Assembly (NCBI GenBank): GCA_020543525.1
Contig: JAHYIO010000006.1
Location: 1,798,001 to 1,862,000, forward strand
DNA length: 64,000 nucleotides
Source: Coriolopsis trogii
Taxonomy: Eukaryota > Basidiomycota > Agaricomycetes > Polyporales > Polyporaceae
Direction: 5' to 3'
Below the pieces are notes generated by a model. That model had not been told where the DNA came from, did not search any database, and saw nothing but the letters and a program-made list of their open reading frames with translations. Both the position numbers and the translations under genes were made by a program. Shown here piece after piece: positions 22,642 to 33,316 of this stretch; the first letter of the stretch is position 1; each line of letters starts with the position of its first letter.

Positions 22642-24321
22642 TCAGCGCCCGAACGGCGGCTTACCTCTATGTGGAGTCTTCTTCAAAAGTCTAAGTTGTG
22701 ACTCGGTGAGGGGTTTGCGCCCACCGACAGCCACTTCAAAGGTCTGCCACGTCTCCATGTCGCGTCTAAAGGCTTCACCGAGGAAGAAAGAGGCTACTCG
22801 GTGCCACTTTCCGTCGGCGTGTCTCTTGATCCCAATAGCACGAACTGGTGTCTTGTCGCTGAACTTGTAGGACGTCACGGTCGACAGTCGGCCTTCGTAC
22901 CCGACATACACCACCATCGTCTTCGTCGCGTCAGACAATGGCTTTCGCTTGTCCACGATCCACTTCTCGCCCTCCAGATCCTTGATATAGAACGTCTTCC
23001 CGTCGTTGCGAAGTTCGATTAAACGATTAGCTACTCCCGGCGTCGCGTCGCCCTGCTTATTCGTCAACACAATGGCAGCGGCATGAGCAGTGAAGACGAG
23101 GTAGCCGTCCTCGCTGATGTAGCCTCGCGGCGCGTCCCTCAACCACCACTGAGACATATAATCCCCATCGATGACGGCCGACACGTCCCGCACCTTCCCA
23201 TCAACTTTGACCGTCGCGCTCCCAGAAACGGACGACTCTGGGAAGGTCGGAAAGGACGAGAGCTGGCGCGCAGGCGGGAGGTGGAACGACGCCCCGATCC
23301 AGCTCGCGCTATGCCTCCGCTCGCAGATCGCCTTCGCAAGCGCCGCGGTAGCCGCCACGCGGTCCTTCTTCTCAAACTGCTTCGGGTCGAGCGACACGCC
23401 AAACAAGCCCATGATGCTGAAGATCATGTCGACCGGGCGCGACGACGTGCGCATCAGCGCGCTCCGCCACACCGCGCTCTCGCCCGCCTCGCTCCCGCGC
23501 AGCCGCAGCGCGCCCATCGTCGCCCACACCTGCGGCGCCCCCGCGTCGCCGAAGATGCGCATGGGCACTGTGCGCCGGCTCGAAGCGGACCCCGCGGCCC
23601 CCGCGCGCCGGAATGTCATCCGGCCCTCGACGCAGCACTGGAGGATGTCCGTGGCGTCCGCCATGCCGCACCTGCCCGCGCGGGACTGCACTTCCTCGAT
23701 GCGCCCGGTCGCGCTCCCGGCGCCGGTGTACGAGCCGGGGCCATGGGTCCAGGCGAAGAGGACGAGGGAGCGCGCGGGCGCGAGGAGCTCCTGGAGTGTC
23801 CACGCGCGGTGGATCCAGGGCGTGTCCTCCCCGAGCGACGCGAGGCGGCCGATACCAGCGGGGAGGACGAGGCAGAGCGCGGCGCGGTGGTAGACGGCGT
23901 GCATCTGCTGGATCTGCCACGCCTTGTCGTCCTCGTTCGTCTGCATGATGCAGAGCCGGTCGTACCAGAGGAGGGTGATGCCCTCGTGCAGCGCTGCAGC
24001 GCACGCGTGCACAAGCACGTCTGTGCTGATACCCTCCCCGCTCTCTGCGCCCTTTGCGTTGAACGTCGCGGGCGGGGTGGCGGGCGGTTGTGGGTCTGGG
24101 TAGCCGCGCCAGACGTAGGAGACCGCGCCGTAAGGGTGGTCTTTGGGCGGGAAGAGGGAGTTGGTTTCGTAGATGCGGAGGGTGTCGTGCGAGTGCACCT
24201 GTTCGCAATCGATCAGTCGAATCTCGCCTGGGGTACCACACTCCGAAAGGTCGACGATGCGACCGGCGAGGGACCTGAGGCGTTTCTCGTAGATGGTCTT
24301 GAGCTTGAATGTCTGGGGCAT
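22642..24321 (-). CDS. HET-domain (heterokaryon incompatibility) protein
   Basis: A single long exon of 559 residues. The N-terminal HET domain (PF06985) shows its three blocks: YGAVSYVW (64-71), LLWYDRLCIMQTNEDDKAWQ (118-136) and WIHRAWTLQELL (169-180). The remaining 370 residues contain a second half rich in beta-type sequence (for example GYLVFTAHAAAIVLTNK) without a family I recognise, and no NACHT or WD repeats. HET domains trigger regulated cell death in allorecognition of filamentous fungi; in basidiomycetes their role is less proven. The codon usage is strongly GC-rich in the middle third, giving long antisense frames. A GTAAGC near the end could be a donor, so a last small exon cannot be excluded. 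Confidence 0.85.
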   Translation of the reverse strand: MPQTFKLKTIYEKRLRSLAGRIVDLSECGTPGEIRLIDCEQVHSHDTLRIYETNSLFPPKDHPYGAVSYVWRGYPDPQPPATPPATFNAKGAESGEGISTDVLVHACAAALHEGITLLWYDRLCIMQTNEDDKAWQIQQMHAVYHRAALCLVLPAGIGRLASLGEDTPWIHRAWTLQELLAPARSLVLFAWTHGPGSYTGAGSATGRIEEVQSRAGRCGMADATDILQCCVEGRMTFRRAGAAGSASSRRTVPMRIFGDAGAPQVWATMGALRLRGSEAGESAVWRSALMRTSSRPVDMIFSIMGLFGVSLDPKQFEKKDRVAATAALAKAICERRHSASWIGASFHLPPARQLSSFPTFPESSVSGSATVKVDGKVRDVSAVIDGDYMSQWWLRDAPRGYISEDGYLVFTAHAAAIVLTNKQGDATPGVANRLIELRNDGKTFYIKDLEGEKWIVDKRKPLSDATKTMVVYVGYEGRLSTVTSYKFSDKTPVRAIGIKRHADGKWHRVASFFLGEAFRRDMETWQTFEVAVGGRKPLTESQLRLLKKTPHRGKPPFGR

Positions 24322-24904
24322 GATGTCGGAATATCTGCTAGGGCATGTCCAGGTCAGTTGTCACTCATGTATCATGAAAGTGACTCACCTTGGGTGAAGC
24401 TACATTGCAAGGCCTTCACGAGCACATGAGGATCTCGGACTATAACATGTTTTTGGTACTGCGCATTTGCACATCCCGCTCCGAGAAGAACCACATTAGA
24501 CGCATCGTCTATGTTGGTATTCCCGGCGATGACATCAGGTGTTCTGGGGGTCCCATACAATTCGCCCTAGGCGGAGCGCATGGCCAGTGCAATTGCATAT
24601 ACTGACCTTACGAAAAAGGCAAGGCACCATTGCCACAAGGTGTCTCTAGCATGAGGCCCTGCACGATAGATGAGGCCGCGGATGCCTCGGCGTATGCAGT
24701 CTCGGACTACATGTGCGCTCGGGCACGCACACAATACTTACATCCGCCGGCGTGTATTTGAGGAGTGAAAGCTTGAACGAACAATAGTTTCCATTACCCG
24801 ATATGCAAATCATAAGTTACCAAACGGTGCAAAGTGCGTGTGTATAAGCGATGCAAACTCGCGGTCGTCTCGGTCGTGGCGCCCAGTAGGCGAGCAGTGA
24901 CCCC
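24322..24904. other. Gap between HET gene start and permease gene end
   Basis: About 580 bases, AT-richer than its surroundings. It should hold the HET gene promoter. No gene or repeat recognised. Confidence 0.45.
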
Positions 24905-27575
24905 TCACTGGGTCTTTTTCGTAGAGAACTAGGGAGCGAAGAAAGGGGTCAGAGAATGCAAGGCGAACACGGAACCCGAGCTCGAGAGTTGAGCGCGAAC
25001 GCACCAGCGTGACAGTCGTCCCGTCGGACAGCTTCTCCTTGCGCGGGATATACTCGTACCCAAACCACCTTGGAACGATGCGCCATGCAGCCCAGTACAG
25101 GACGCCAAAGGCCATGATCGCGATGCCGACAAGGCAGTACAGGTAATATGGCAGTGGCGGGGTGTCCCCGACGCCATTCGCGGGAGGGAGGAACGGCGCG
25201 ATGAGCACTATGGAACGAAGGATGCATGAGATGGAACGACGCCCCGGCGCGTGTACGTATGACACCGCAGATTTTACTCACAAAAACATGCCGCAGCCAA
25301 GTAGAACACCGCGATCGGCCACCACACTGTGCAGTGTCGCCCCCCTCAGTGGCCACGCCACTCTGTGATAGCCCAATGAGGAGACGTACCCTTGAACGGA
25401 CGCGGGACGTTCGGTTTGTGGTACCGCAGCCAGAAGAGGCCGATGACAATGAAGAAGTTGATGATCTGCTGCGGGTAGCCCTCCACGTCGAGGATGAACG
25501 GGTACGCAACAGACGGCGGGGGCCCGATGATGACGATGATCGACGGAATGAGGTGGATGATCAGACCCGGGAGGGGAGACTTTCCTGTAGGCCAGTTCGA
25601 GGCCCAGAAACGATTGCCGAACGGAAGAGGAATGCCCTCCTTTGCTAGCTCTTGGTTGATACGGGCTGCGGCAAAGGTCTATCCGATGATTGAGTCAACA
25701 CGCATGATAACCCCAAGCGAGAGAGAGTACATACGACAGTGATGACGTTCTACGGGGGGATGCTGTTAGTATACAGCGCAGTGGATAGTTAAAACCTTAT
25801 TACTCACTCTGATACAAATCGCGGACGAGAACATCACTACTTCAGTACTGTCTGATCTATGTACTGTACTGAAGAGTCTACTCACCCAAGAGCACTGGGG
25901 TGATCCGGAGTCAACGACCACATCGCTGATGTCGAGTCAATAAGACACACCTCAATGCAACGAATACCGTTAATGCCTTCTGAGCCTTGGCACCAAACAC
26001 ATTGTGGAAGAATAGACTTGCAACAGTCGCTCCACTATGCATAATCTCATCCTTGGTTGCAGCGCTGCGAAAACACACAAAACATCAGCACAGATGTCTG
26101 CGGAATAGCAGAGCAGAGTCGAGGACGCACGCGAAGTACGAGATGTTGGCAAGCAAGTACAGGACAGCACAAATACCGAGGCCAAGAGGACCCGCGATCT
26201 TCAATGTGCGTACGGGATTCTTGACGTTGTTGAGGACGTAGTTGACATTCGACCATCCGGCGTAGGCATTGAGCACCTTGAACGTAGCGGTCGCGTACTG
26301 CACATATACGAGCTCATGAGTCGAACGAAAAGGAGAAACGCAGACGGCCACAGACATCGTTGCTACTGTGCGAACTTCCTGCAAAGGCGTTCCTGAAGTT
26401 TGCGTGCGGGTCTTGAATGTGCGTCTTGCCAGAGAGAACGACCCAGCCTGAACATTGTTTGGAATCAGAATCATTTGTTGGGCTACGACGATCCGCCAAA
26501 CGGGGTGCACGAACCAGAAATGACCACAAAGACGAGGATGACGATCTTGAACATACTCAGGCCCTATGATGTCATTGTTTAGGCTTCACGACCAGATCAG
26601 CGAAAGCGAAACTACTCACGTTCATGACCCACACGCCTAGTCTAGGCGTGAGACCGTGCAGGATCGTCACGAAAGCGATCACTGTAAGAGTCGAGATGAG
26701 TGTCATATGCGCACGGGGGGTTGGGGTATCGCTCACCTCCGAGAGCGATGCCGCGGGTTGCCCATCGGGTTGCAGTATGACCAGCGACAATAAGAATGCT
26801 TGACGCCAGACCTCAGTGTCCATATCCCTCACAAGATGGTCGAACTCACTTTTGTGCGAATACCTGAACTCGTATGGTCAGCATAGATGTCTCATAGATG
26901 TCATGAGTGCCATGAGTACGCACGATGCAGCCGGCAGCAGTGAAACCCAGGATGATTGCGTTCGCAGCAAAGATGATGGTGACGAGGTACTTGGGCTTCT
27001 TGTAGACCGCCTCTAGGTATACCTTCTCTCCTCCGGAACGCGGGAACATAGTACCGAATTCAAGCCAAATGAAGAGACCGCAGAACGACAGTACGAAGCC
27101 AAGGACCCATAGCATGAGCGAAGCGCCCACAGATCCGACAGAACCAAGAATGGAGGAGGGGGTGGAGAAGATACCAGTGCCGATGATACGACCGACGCTA
27201 GTGGGCATGTCAGTGCCATCGAAGGCGCATGTGCGCGGCGAGAATTGAGAAACTTACATGAGGAGAGTACAGCTGAATACGCCGAGATGACGACCCATAC
27301 CTCCGGCGGTATCTGACCCCGCCATGTAAGGGCTTGGCAATAGGATCACAGCCAGATTTGCACGCACCTTCCTCGAACGAAAGTCCTCCCGGATTCAGCT
27401 CGGGGTCTACGGCGGTGGTGATCTCCTTGGACGCATCATCGTCGCTATCTCCTGCGGATTTTTCCCTCTTGACATCAATGGTCTCCGCGACAGTCTCTGC
27501 TGGTGCTTCGTCCGATGCCTCACGTTTCCTGAGCGATGGAATGAACCTGCGAAGGGAGGCCACCGAGGCGGACAT
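24905..27575 (-). CDS. Amino-acid permease (APC/LAT type, low-affinity methionine permease-like)
   Basis: About 17 exons: 27575-27368, 27313-27258, 27197-26924, 26863-26850, 26798-26737, 26681-26620, 26563-26515, 26447-26356, 26297-26131, 26064-25951, 25894-25886, 25847-25808, 25749-25735, 25678-25390, 25326-25282, 25207-25005, 24928-24905; about 573 residues with 12 predicted membrane helices. Typical blocks are GRIIGTGIFSTPSSILGSVG (helix 1), FPRSGGEKVYLEAVYKKPK, NAYAGWSNVNYVLNNVKNP, ARINQELAKEGIPLPFGN and WLRYHKPNVPRPFK. It should import amino acids across the plasma membrane; the fungal Mup3 resemblance is from memory. Exons 3-17 join cleanly. Exons 1 and 2 do not: the acceptor that fits gives a one-base frame conflict near 27300, so the gene may be broken there or the first exon mis-set. 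Three exons are only 14, 9 and 15 nt. Confidence 0.85.
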
Positions 27576-28370
27576 GATAGTAGGAGCAAAAGAGGGAGCT
27601 CGAACCCTGGGACGGCCGAGACGCGCTGAAGAAATGGAAAGATAACGTCGAAGCCATGCGGACCTCGGGGCTATAAGAAGGAGAGAAGTTACGGTGTGAG
27701 GTGGCGCGCTCCCGCCAGTGGCTCAATCTGCCTGTCGCAATTCGCGGGCATCATTGCGCACAATCTGCGCCCATCAAGCCCGCCTCTTCCCATCAAGGCG
27801 GCGGCGAGGATGTCCGGAAACTTTGCTGTCAGGGTCGTCTGCCGACATCTTCTGAATGTCATGTTACAGAGACGTTGATGTTCTCTCGTCGACAGCGACT
27901 CGGAGCTCGGCAGGCAGGATGAGGCGTCTCCGAGCGCAAACAAGTCAGAAGATCGCGACAGTGTGCGTTTTGATATGACTCGCAAGCAATAACGAGACAG
28001 AGAACCAGAGAAGCGAGAGATTACAAACTGGGACTCCGGAGCAGGGCGTTGGTGGAAGACATGGCTCGACTCAAAATCAAGTCGATCCGTTGATCATCAG
28101 TCGATCTGCCGGTTCAATTTGAAGCTCGATGGGATCTGATGCATAAGTACTTTGTACAACGCCACATCCATCCCTCGTCCTCTCCATCAGCCACCCAGGC
28201 AGCAGGGCTCGTATACATCAGGTCGACATAGGCCAGTGAAGTGGTGCAACCTCGCACGACAGCGTTCGCAATCTCGTCCAACGCTCGCTCCTCGCAAGTT
28301 CCTAAAGTAGGCGTCTGGCTACACATCATCCTCCATGTTCGTCGATCAACCAGCCCGCCACACAAGACGA

Positions 28371-28378
28371 CGGAAGCA
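28371..28378. repeat. Target-site duplication, left copy (MITE 1)
   Basis: CGGAAGCA directly abuts the left terminal inverted repeat and is repeated exactly at 28891-28898 on the right. Confidence 0.85.
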
Positions 28379-28890
28379 AGGACCCCTGAAAGTTCCTATA
28401 GGACGCCGGCCGGAAGTCCGGACGGCGCTTAGGATTTTTGGGCCTCCAGGCCAGCCCAAAGTCCGGACATGAAGGCCCAAAATCGGGGTTCTGGCCGGCC
28501 AATCGTCCGGACATGGGCCATTCGAGGGCAAAATGATGGACCGCCATCCGGACATGGCCAGCGTCAACCCTTTTGGCAAAATTTGACGCGCACCCCACCC
28601 ATAATGACTTACTATTAACAAAGTAAGTAAGAACCTAGTGGGGGTTGTCATTGATTAGCCCGCGAGCCGCGGTGGGCCGAAAATCTCAATTCTTGGACGA
28701 TTTTAGCCCTTTTTGGCCTTTGGACCGACATCCGGCCCCGAAGGGGCCGGCCGGAAAATCCGGACATGGGCGTCCTTCAAGGCCAAGATGGTCGAAAGTC
28801 CGGACATGATCCTGATAAGTTGTCCGGACATGAAGCTCAGGATTTGGGGCGCCTATTGGCCGGCCTACTATAGGCACTTTCAGGGGTCCT
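28379..28890. mobile_element. Non-autonomous hAT-type DNA transposon (MITE), 512 bp
   Basis: The two ends are inverted repeats: 28379-28411 and the reverse complement of 28858-28890 agree at 30 of 33 positions, starting AGGACCCCTGAAAGT. A perfect 8-bp duplication (CGGAAGCA) flanks the element; an 8-bp duplication is the mark of the hAT superfamily. There is no transposase frame, so it must have been moved in trans. Inside, TCCGGAC(ATG) motifs are clustered near both ends, in both halves, as subterminal sites would be. It sits in the divergent promoter between the permease and DUF6533 genes. The clean duplication suggests a fairly recent insertion. Confidence 0.85.
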
Positions 28891-28898
28891 CGGAAGCA
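28891..28898. repeat. Target-site duplication, right copy (MITE 1)
   Basis: CGGAAGCA, identical to 28371-28378. Confidence 0.85.
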
Positions 28899-29577
28899 GC
28901 GCTGTCGATGGAGTGGACGTTCATGAGCCCGAGGTTTGACATCATGTGCGTCACAACCTTCTCGATTCTGATGGTTCTAGGTGGTGTCCTGCACTTTGTT
29001 CCCAATTCACACTAGCGTACGTACGTCCTCTTTCTTCTGGAGCGCTTCTCTAGAACACCCGCTTGTACCGGAGAGCCAAGCATCCACTATAGGCGACTAC
29101 CTGCGCTGCAGGAAATCCAGCACTTCCGTCCTGGTACCGTCTGTCAATTCAGCTTCAGGACGAGTTACTCTACATTCTCATTGAGACTCTGTGTATCAGC
29201 GTGAATAGTTGCATATTGGCTTGGAATCGTTCGTAAGTGTAGAAGTCCGAGGACTTTGCTCCACCAGATCAGCGCGACCACGACCGAATGAAAGAGCGCA
29301 AGAGCGTTAAAACTTTACCTCGGCAAAGGTAACGTGGCCTCTTCTAGCGCACCGTCTCTCCGCAAAATCGCTGAATGACCAATTACCCTCTACGCCCGTT
29401 CGTGGGCGGAGGTAGATAACAGATTGTTCCAGTCTCTCCAATGGTGGCCACAAAGCCGGGATCTCACGACATGCTCTGACATACCTGGCTTAAGAGTAGC
29501 ACCCCCGTCTTTTGCTCTGGGCTTGGCTTCTCTCGCACTCCCTCTTACGACTCAAAGCAACCTTGCAATACTCTACG

Positions 29578-31515
29578 ATGTCATCCGGAGAGGACCCAGC
29601 TGCAATCATCGCTGACGATCTCAGCTTGTAGGTTCCGCCGGGACGCGACGGAATCATTTTTGGCCTAACGACATATGATTATAGTCTGGTCTCTAACTAC
29701 TGTGCTAATGCCGGCTCAGGTATGGTCCATATGTTCTGTTTCTGTGCACCGGAACGCTGAGTTCGCTCACTTCCTGCAGCACTGGTTGTGTACGAGTATA
29801 TGATCACGTTCGGACGGGAAGTGGAGCTATTCTGGAAACGAAGGCTTACTGGCGCTGCCGCGCTGTTCTACTTCAACCGATATCTCAGTCTTGTGGTGGA
29901 CGTGTATGGGCTGCTCGAGAACATGAAGGTATCCGATCAGGTACTAGTACAGTCCTCTACGCAGAATCCGCCGTCATGCACCACTGACACACGCGTCCTG
30001 CACGTTGCTTAGAGGTACGATTTGCTGTCTCGCTGTGCAGGAATGCAAGATCTTGATTGTACTGTGATGCCAGCTGCCCCGCCGTCGCGAGGTCCAGCAA
30101 GGCACTCGATATCATCCAGTACTTTCCGTGGGCAGGTCGGTGCTTTCTTCGACATCACTCTGCTGCTCATACCAACAGGTTACTCCCAGTGTTCTCTGGG
30201 CTGCGCGCATTTGCTCTTAGCAGGAACTGGCCATTATCCATCCTCATATTCCTGCTGTCGCTTGTGCCGCTTGGGGTCAACTTCGTACGTCTCTCCGAAG
30301 GGATACATCGTTCTCCTCGGTGCTTGAGAGCTGATCCTCCGCGTGCAGGCTCACTTTGCTTTCCACTCGACGGGCATCAACTTCTTCACCGGGTGTCTGA
30401 GCAGCGACGACGTCACGTCGGATCTCACCATCAAGTACGTCTTCTACCCCACGCAATACTAGATATTCACAAGCCCGTCAAGGTGTAGGTCATGCTTCGC
30501 GTAACCATATGCAAACAGTCTGACTCGAAGGGCAACCTGTACAGTCACGATAGCGTCTCGGACATGCCTGATCGCGGCGGACGTCCTACTCATATATATA
30601 ACCTGGTTCAACATGTACCGCCGGGCGGGGCCGCGGCATCCAACAGTGAAGAACAGGTTCATGACTGTGCTTTTGCGAGATGGTCAGTAAGCCCTGGAGC
30701 TTTGCGTGTGTATCTCTGCGTCTTGATTTTGACATGATTTTCTCCAACGCGGATTCATTTAGGCACGATATACTTCGTGTGAGCAGACGTCGATTCATCC
30801 CGAAAGAGTGACTTACCCTCGCCTCGACCTGACTGTTCGCAGAGTGCTGCTCATCCTCAATACCCTCCATCTCACGCTATCGCTGTTGTCGGTGAGTACT
30901 CATACTCGCTGTCCTCGGTCAGATCACACACTCGCCTAATTCTGCGCTAGGTCGAGTACTCGGTCAGCAACGTCAGCTACATCACCCAATTCTCCGAGCC
31001 GTACGTCGCCATTCCCTCTCACCCTCGTCCCCGTCCCCTGCGCCCCGTCTCCGACGCATTCTACAACGCTCTCGCACTCCGCTCTCCGCCCGGCCTCCCC
31101 CACTGTCCCGTGCTTGTCTGATCGAGATCGGCCCAGGATAACGACGATCCTCATCTCCCGCTTCCTCCTCAACCTCCAATCCGCCAACCGGCGCGTCATG
31201 CACTATGCCTCCCCCGACGGCGCGAGCGGCACGTTCGCCGCACTCTCCGACCTTGGAGCCACGGACACGCTCGTCTTCGAGCAGCGCGTCATCGGCTCGC
31301 TCGGGGAGACGCTTGATATCGGGCTCGATAAGGGGCCGCACCTGACCGTCCAGCCCGCACGAGAGCCACGAGAGCCTGAGAGCGTTACTGAAGGCGAGGG
31401 TGGGTGGGTGCAGGGGAGGAAGCCTAAGGTGTATGGGGTGGAGGAGCGTGGAGAGGTCGTCGAGATGACCCCGCTGTCGTCGCCTCTGAGCAGGGATGGG
31501 GGCTCGGCCGCGTGA
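29578..31515 (+). CDS. DUF6533 seven-helix membrane protein
   Basis: A multi-exon gene; exons that can be placed are 29578-29627, 29685-29719, 29780-29940 (or to 29928), 30074-30135, 30190-30284, 30349-30434, 30554-30682, 30763-30778, 30843-30891, 30951-31000 and 31137-31515. The N-terminal block (NYCANAGSALVVYEYMITFG, then EVELFWKRR and FYFNRYLSLV) is the DUF6533 signature, a basidiomycete family of membrane proteins. Further helices (NWPLSILIFLLSLVPLGVNF, ASRTCLIAADVLLIYITWFN, VVLLILNTLHLTLSLLS) and a long charged cytoplasmic tail follow. Two joins are unsolved: between 29940 and 30074 the phases disagree, and between 30434 and 30554 the only in-frame path needs a 28-nt intron and a 20-nt exon (30463-30482). 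The gene may therefore be damaged. Function of the family is unknown. Confidence 0.7.
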
Positions 31516-33316
31516 GGTGCTCTGCAGCAGTATGAGAGAGTAGGTAACGTGCTCTCTGATGATCGTATGTGTGGCTTCATGCGAGACTTGATGACTGGAC
31601 TTTCCCTGAGCGTAGTGGACAGCTCTATGCAGTGTTCACTATGAAGATTCGTCGCAACTGTCTTTGAAATGGTGAGTCCTGTTCCCTCTGGGGTTTCGAC
31701 GCGCGCAGATGTCGATCCGGAACCACATTTGTGCCCTTGCCTTACATATCCAAACGTCGCGCGCTGCTCTTCTATCAGCTCTGAGGGCGTGGGTAGCGAC
31801 TCATGTCTGGGGATGCGTGCGCGCGAGTTGGAGGTCCGGGAGATCGAGATGCGACTACGAGCTGGACGCGACGATGATGATCAGACGCGTCTTGTCACGC
31901 GTGACGGTACGCGCACGCCGCATGTGTCAAGCGCCCATGTCTGCACATTAAGTCACGCGTCGAGTGCTCATCACCGCATGCCTGATCTACACTGTTATGG
32001 TCGATAATATGCCTCGGAATGGGCATCAAGAATATCGATACATGACGCCTTAATGTGCGGCGGGTGTCACCAATTGTGAACCTCGTCAGCAGTTAGTGGC
32101 GATCTCGCGCGACTGCCAGCCTCCATAGGCATGGGCCCGGTCCTAGGAGGCTGACATAGCGGCGTGCTGCGTGGTCGCAGAATGCTCATAAGGCAGAGTG
32201 GACGGCGGGGGAACATTCTGTATCTTCTTCGAACGGTCAAGACGGTACGTGTTCTTCGAAGCGGCACTCAACCATGTATGGACTCGGAGTTGGTGCTCAC
32301 TCGGACATCTTGACCTCAGGTAGAGCGATGGCGTAGACGGCAAGACGGGAGGGCGAAGACAGCAAGACACGAGTCGGTTGTTCGGACGAAGGTGAGTTGT
32401 TTCTTTCATTCATTGAAGGTACGTTATTCCGTTGTTCTGCAGAAAGGTGAGTCGTCTCTTTTTCGGCGAGTTCGGCGAGGAGGTGAGTGCAAGGAAGGTG
32501 AGTCTTTCCTACCCCGAGGGAGGGACTTCGGTCCTGGCGCATACCTTTTCGTGGTCCTTGGGATAAGTACTCGCCTGCGCGCCGCTACACGGTCAATCGG
32601 GGCGGCACCCAGGCGGGGAAACCAAAATGCGCTTTTCATTGCCATCTACTGTCGAGTCCGCTCCCCCCACGCGCCTGGCTCCTGAACGTCTTCAGCAAGA
32701 TCGACAACAAGTCTGACGTCGCACCTCTGTCGATCACAAGACACCCCTGGTCCATCTGTCTCATGGTGAATTGACCGTCGCGAGCCTATCCGAGGGGAGT
32801 TGCGGTTTCGGAGACGACCCCCAGTATCTCTCGCGCTCTCTATTCACTAACATTTGCTGACCACAGGACCATTCGCTCAGGACCTCACCTACGTGCACAC
32901 GATGTCGGATCTTGAGGGTCCTCTCATGTCCATGCATTGGGCCCGTGCTCTTGATGACCGGCACATCAAAAGGCGAGAGGTACGTGGATACTTGCATACA
33001 TCGATCGTCCGAACGTGTAGCGCTATCGTATGCGCTTATGTGTTATTCTCTCGGAGCGGAGCATACCCGACGAGTCGAGATGGACATCGCCAGTATTGGA
33101 AGTGGTCTGTATATTACCCATCTGTATCTGCGGTGGTTCTGGGCCATTTCAAGACTTGCATGCTGAGCGGCACTGCTAGGACCCGTTGATGCGTGATGAG
33201 GACATGTCGGTTGGGGACTATCCTGAGGAAGACCGGGAAGAACGTGTATGAGCTTCCTTTGAGATCTTCTGGGGGTTGTATCTATGCGCACGGGCGTCAG
33301 GATACTTACTCCGAAC
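31516..33316. other. Intergenic between convergent genes; no gene recognised
   Basis: About 1.8 kb. It includes four copies of GGTGAGT at 32391, 32446, 32482 and 32497, in a short run of weakly repeated sequence. Open frames here look like chance. Confidence 0.45.

Larger units (their letters stand above)
27576..29577. other. Divergent intergenic region carrying a MITE
   Basis: About 2 kb between outward-facing permease and DUF6533 genes. It contains the 512-bp element at 28379-28890. The rest shows no gene; the short frames on both strands have no family resemblance. Confidence 0.5.

Noticed and set aside
23083..24429. 448-codon plus-strand frame
   Set aside because: Exactly antisense to the HET-domain gene; Arg/Glu/Ala-rich composition follows from third-position GC of the real gene.
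32391..32503. Four GGTGAGT copies that look like a series of splice donors
   Set aside because: No coding frame ends at any of them; best seen as weak local repetition.
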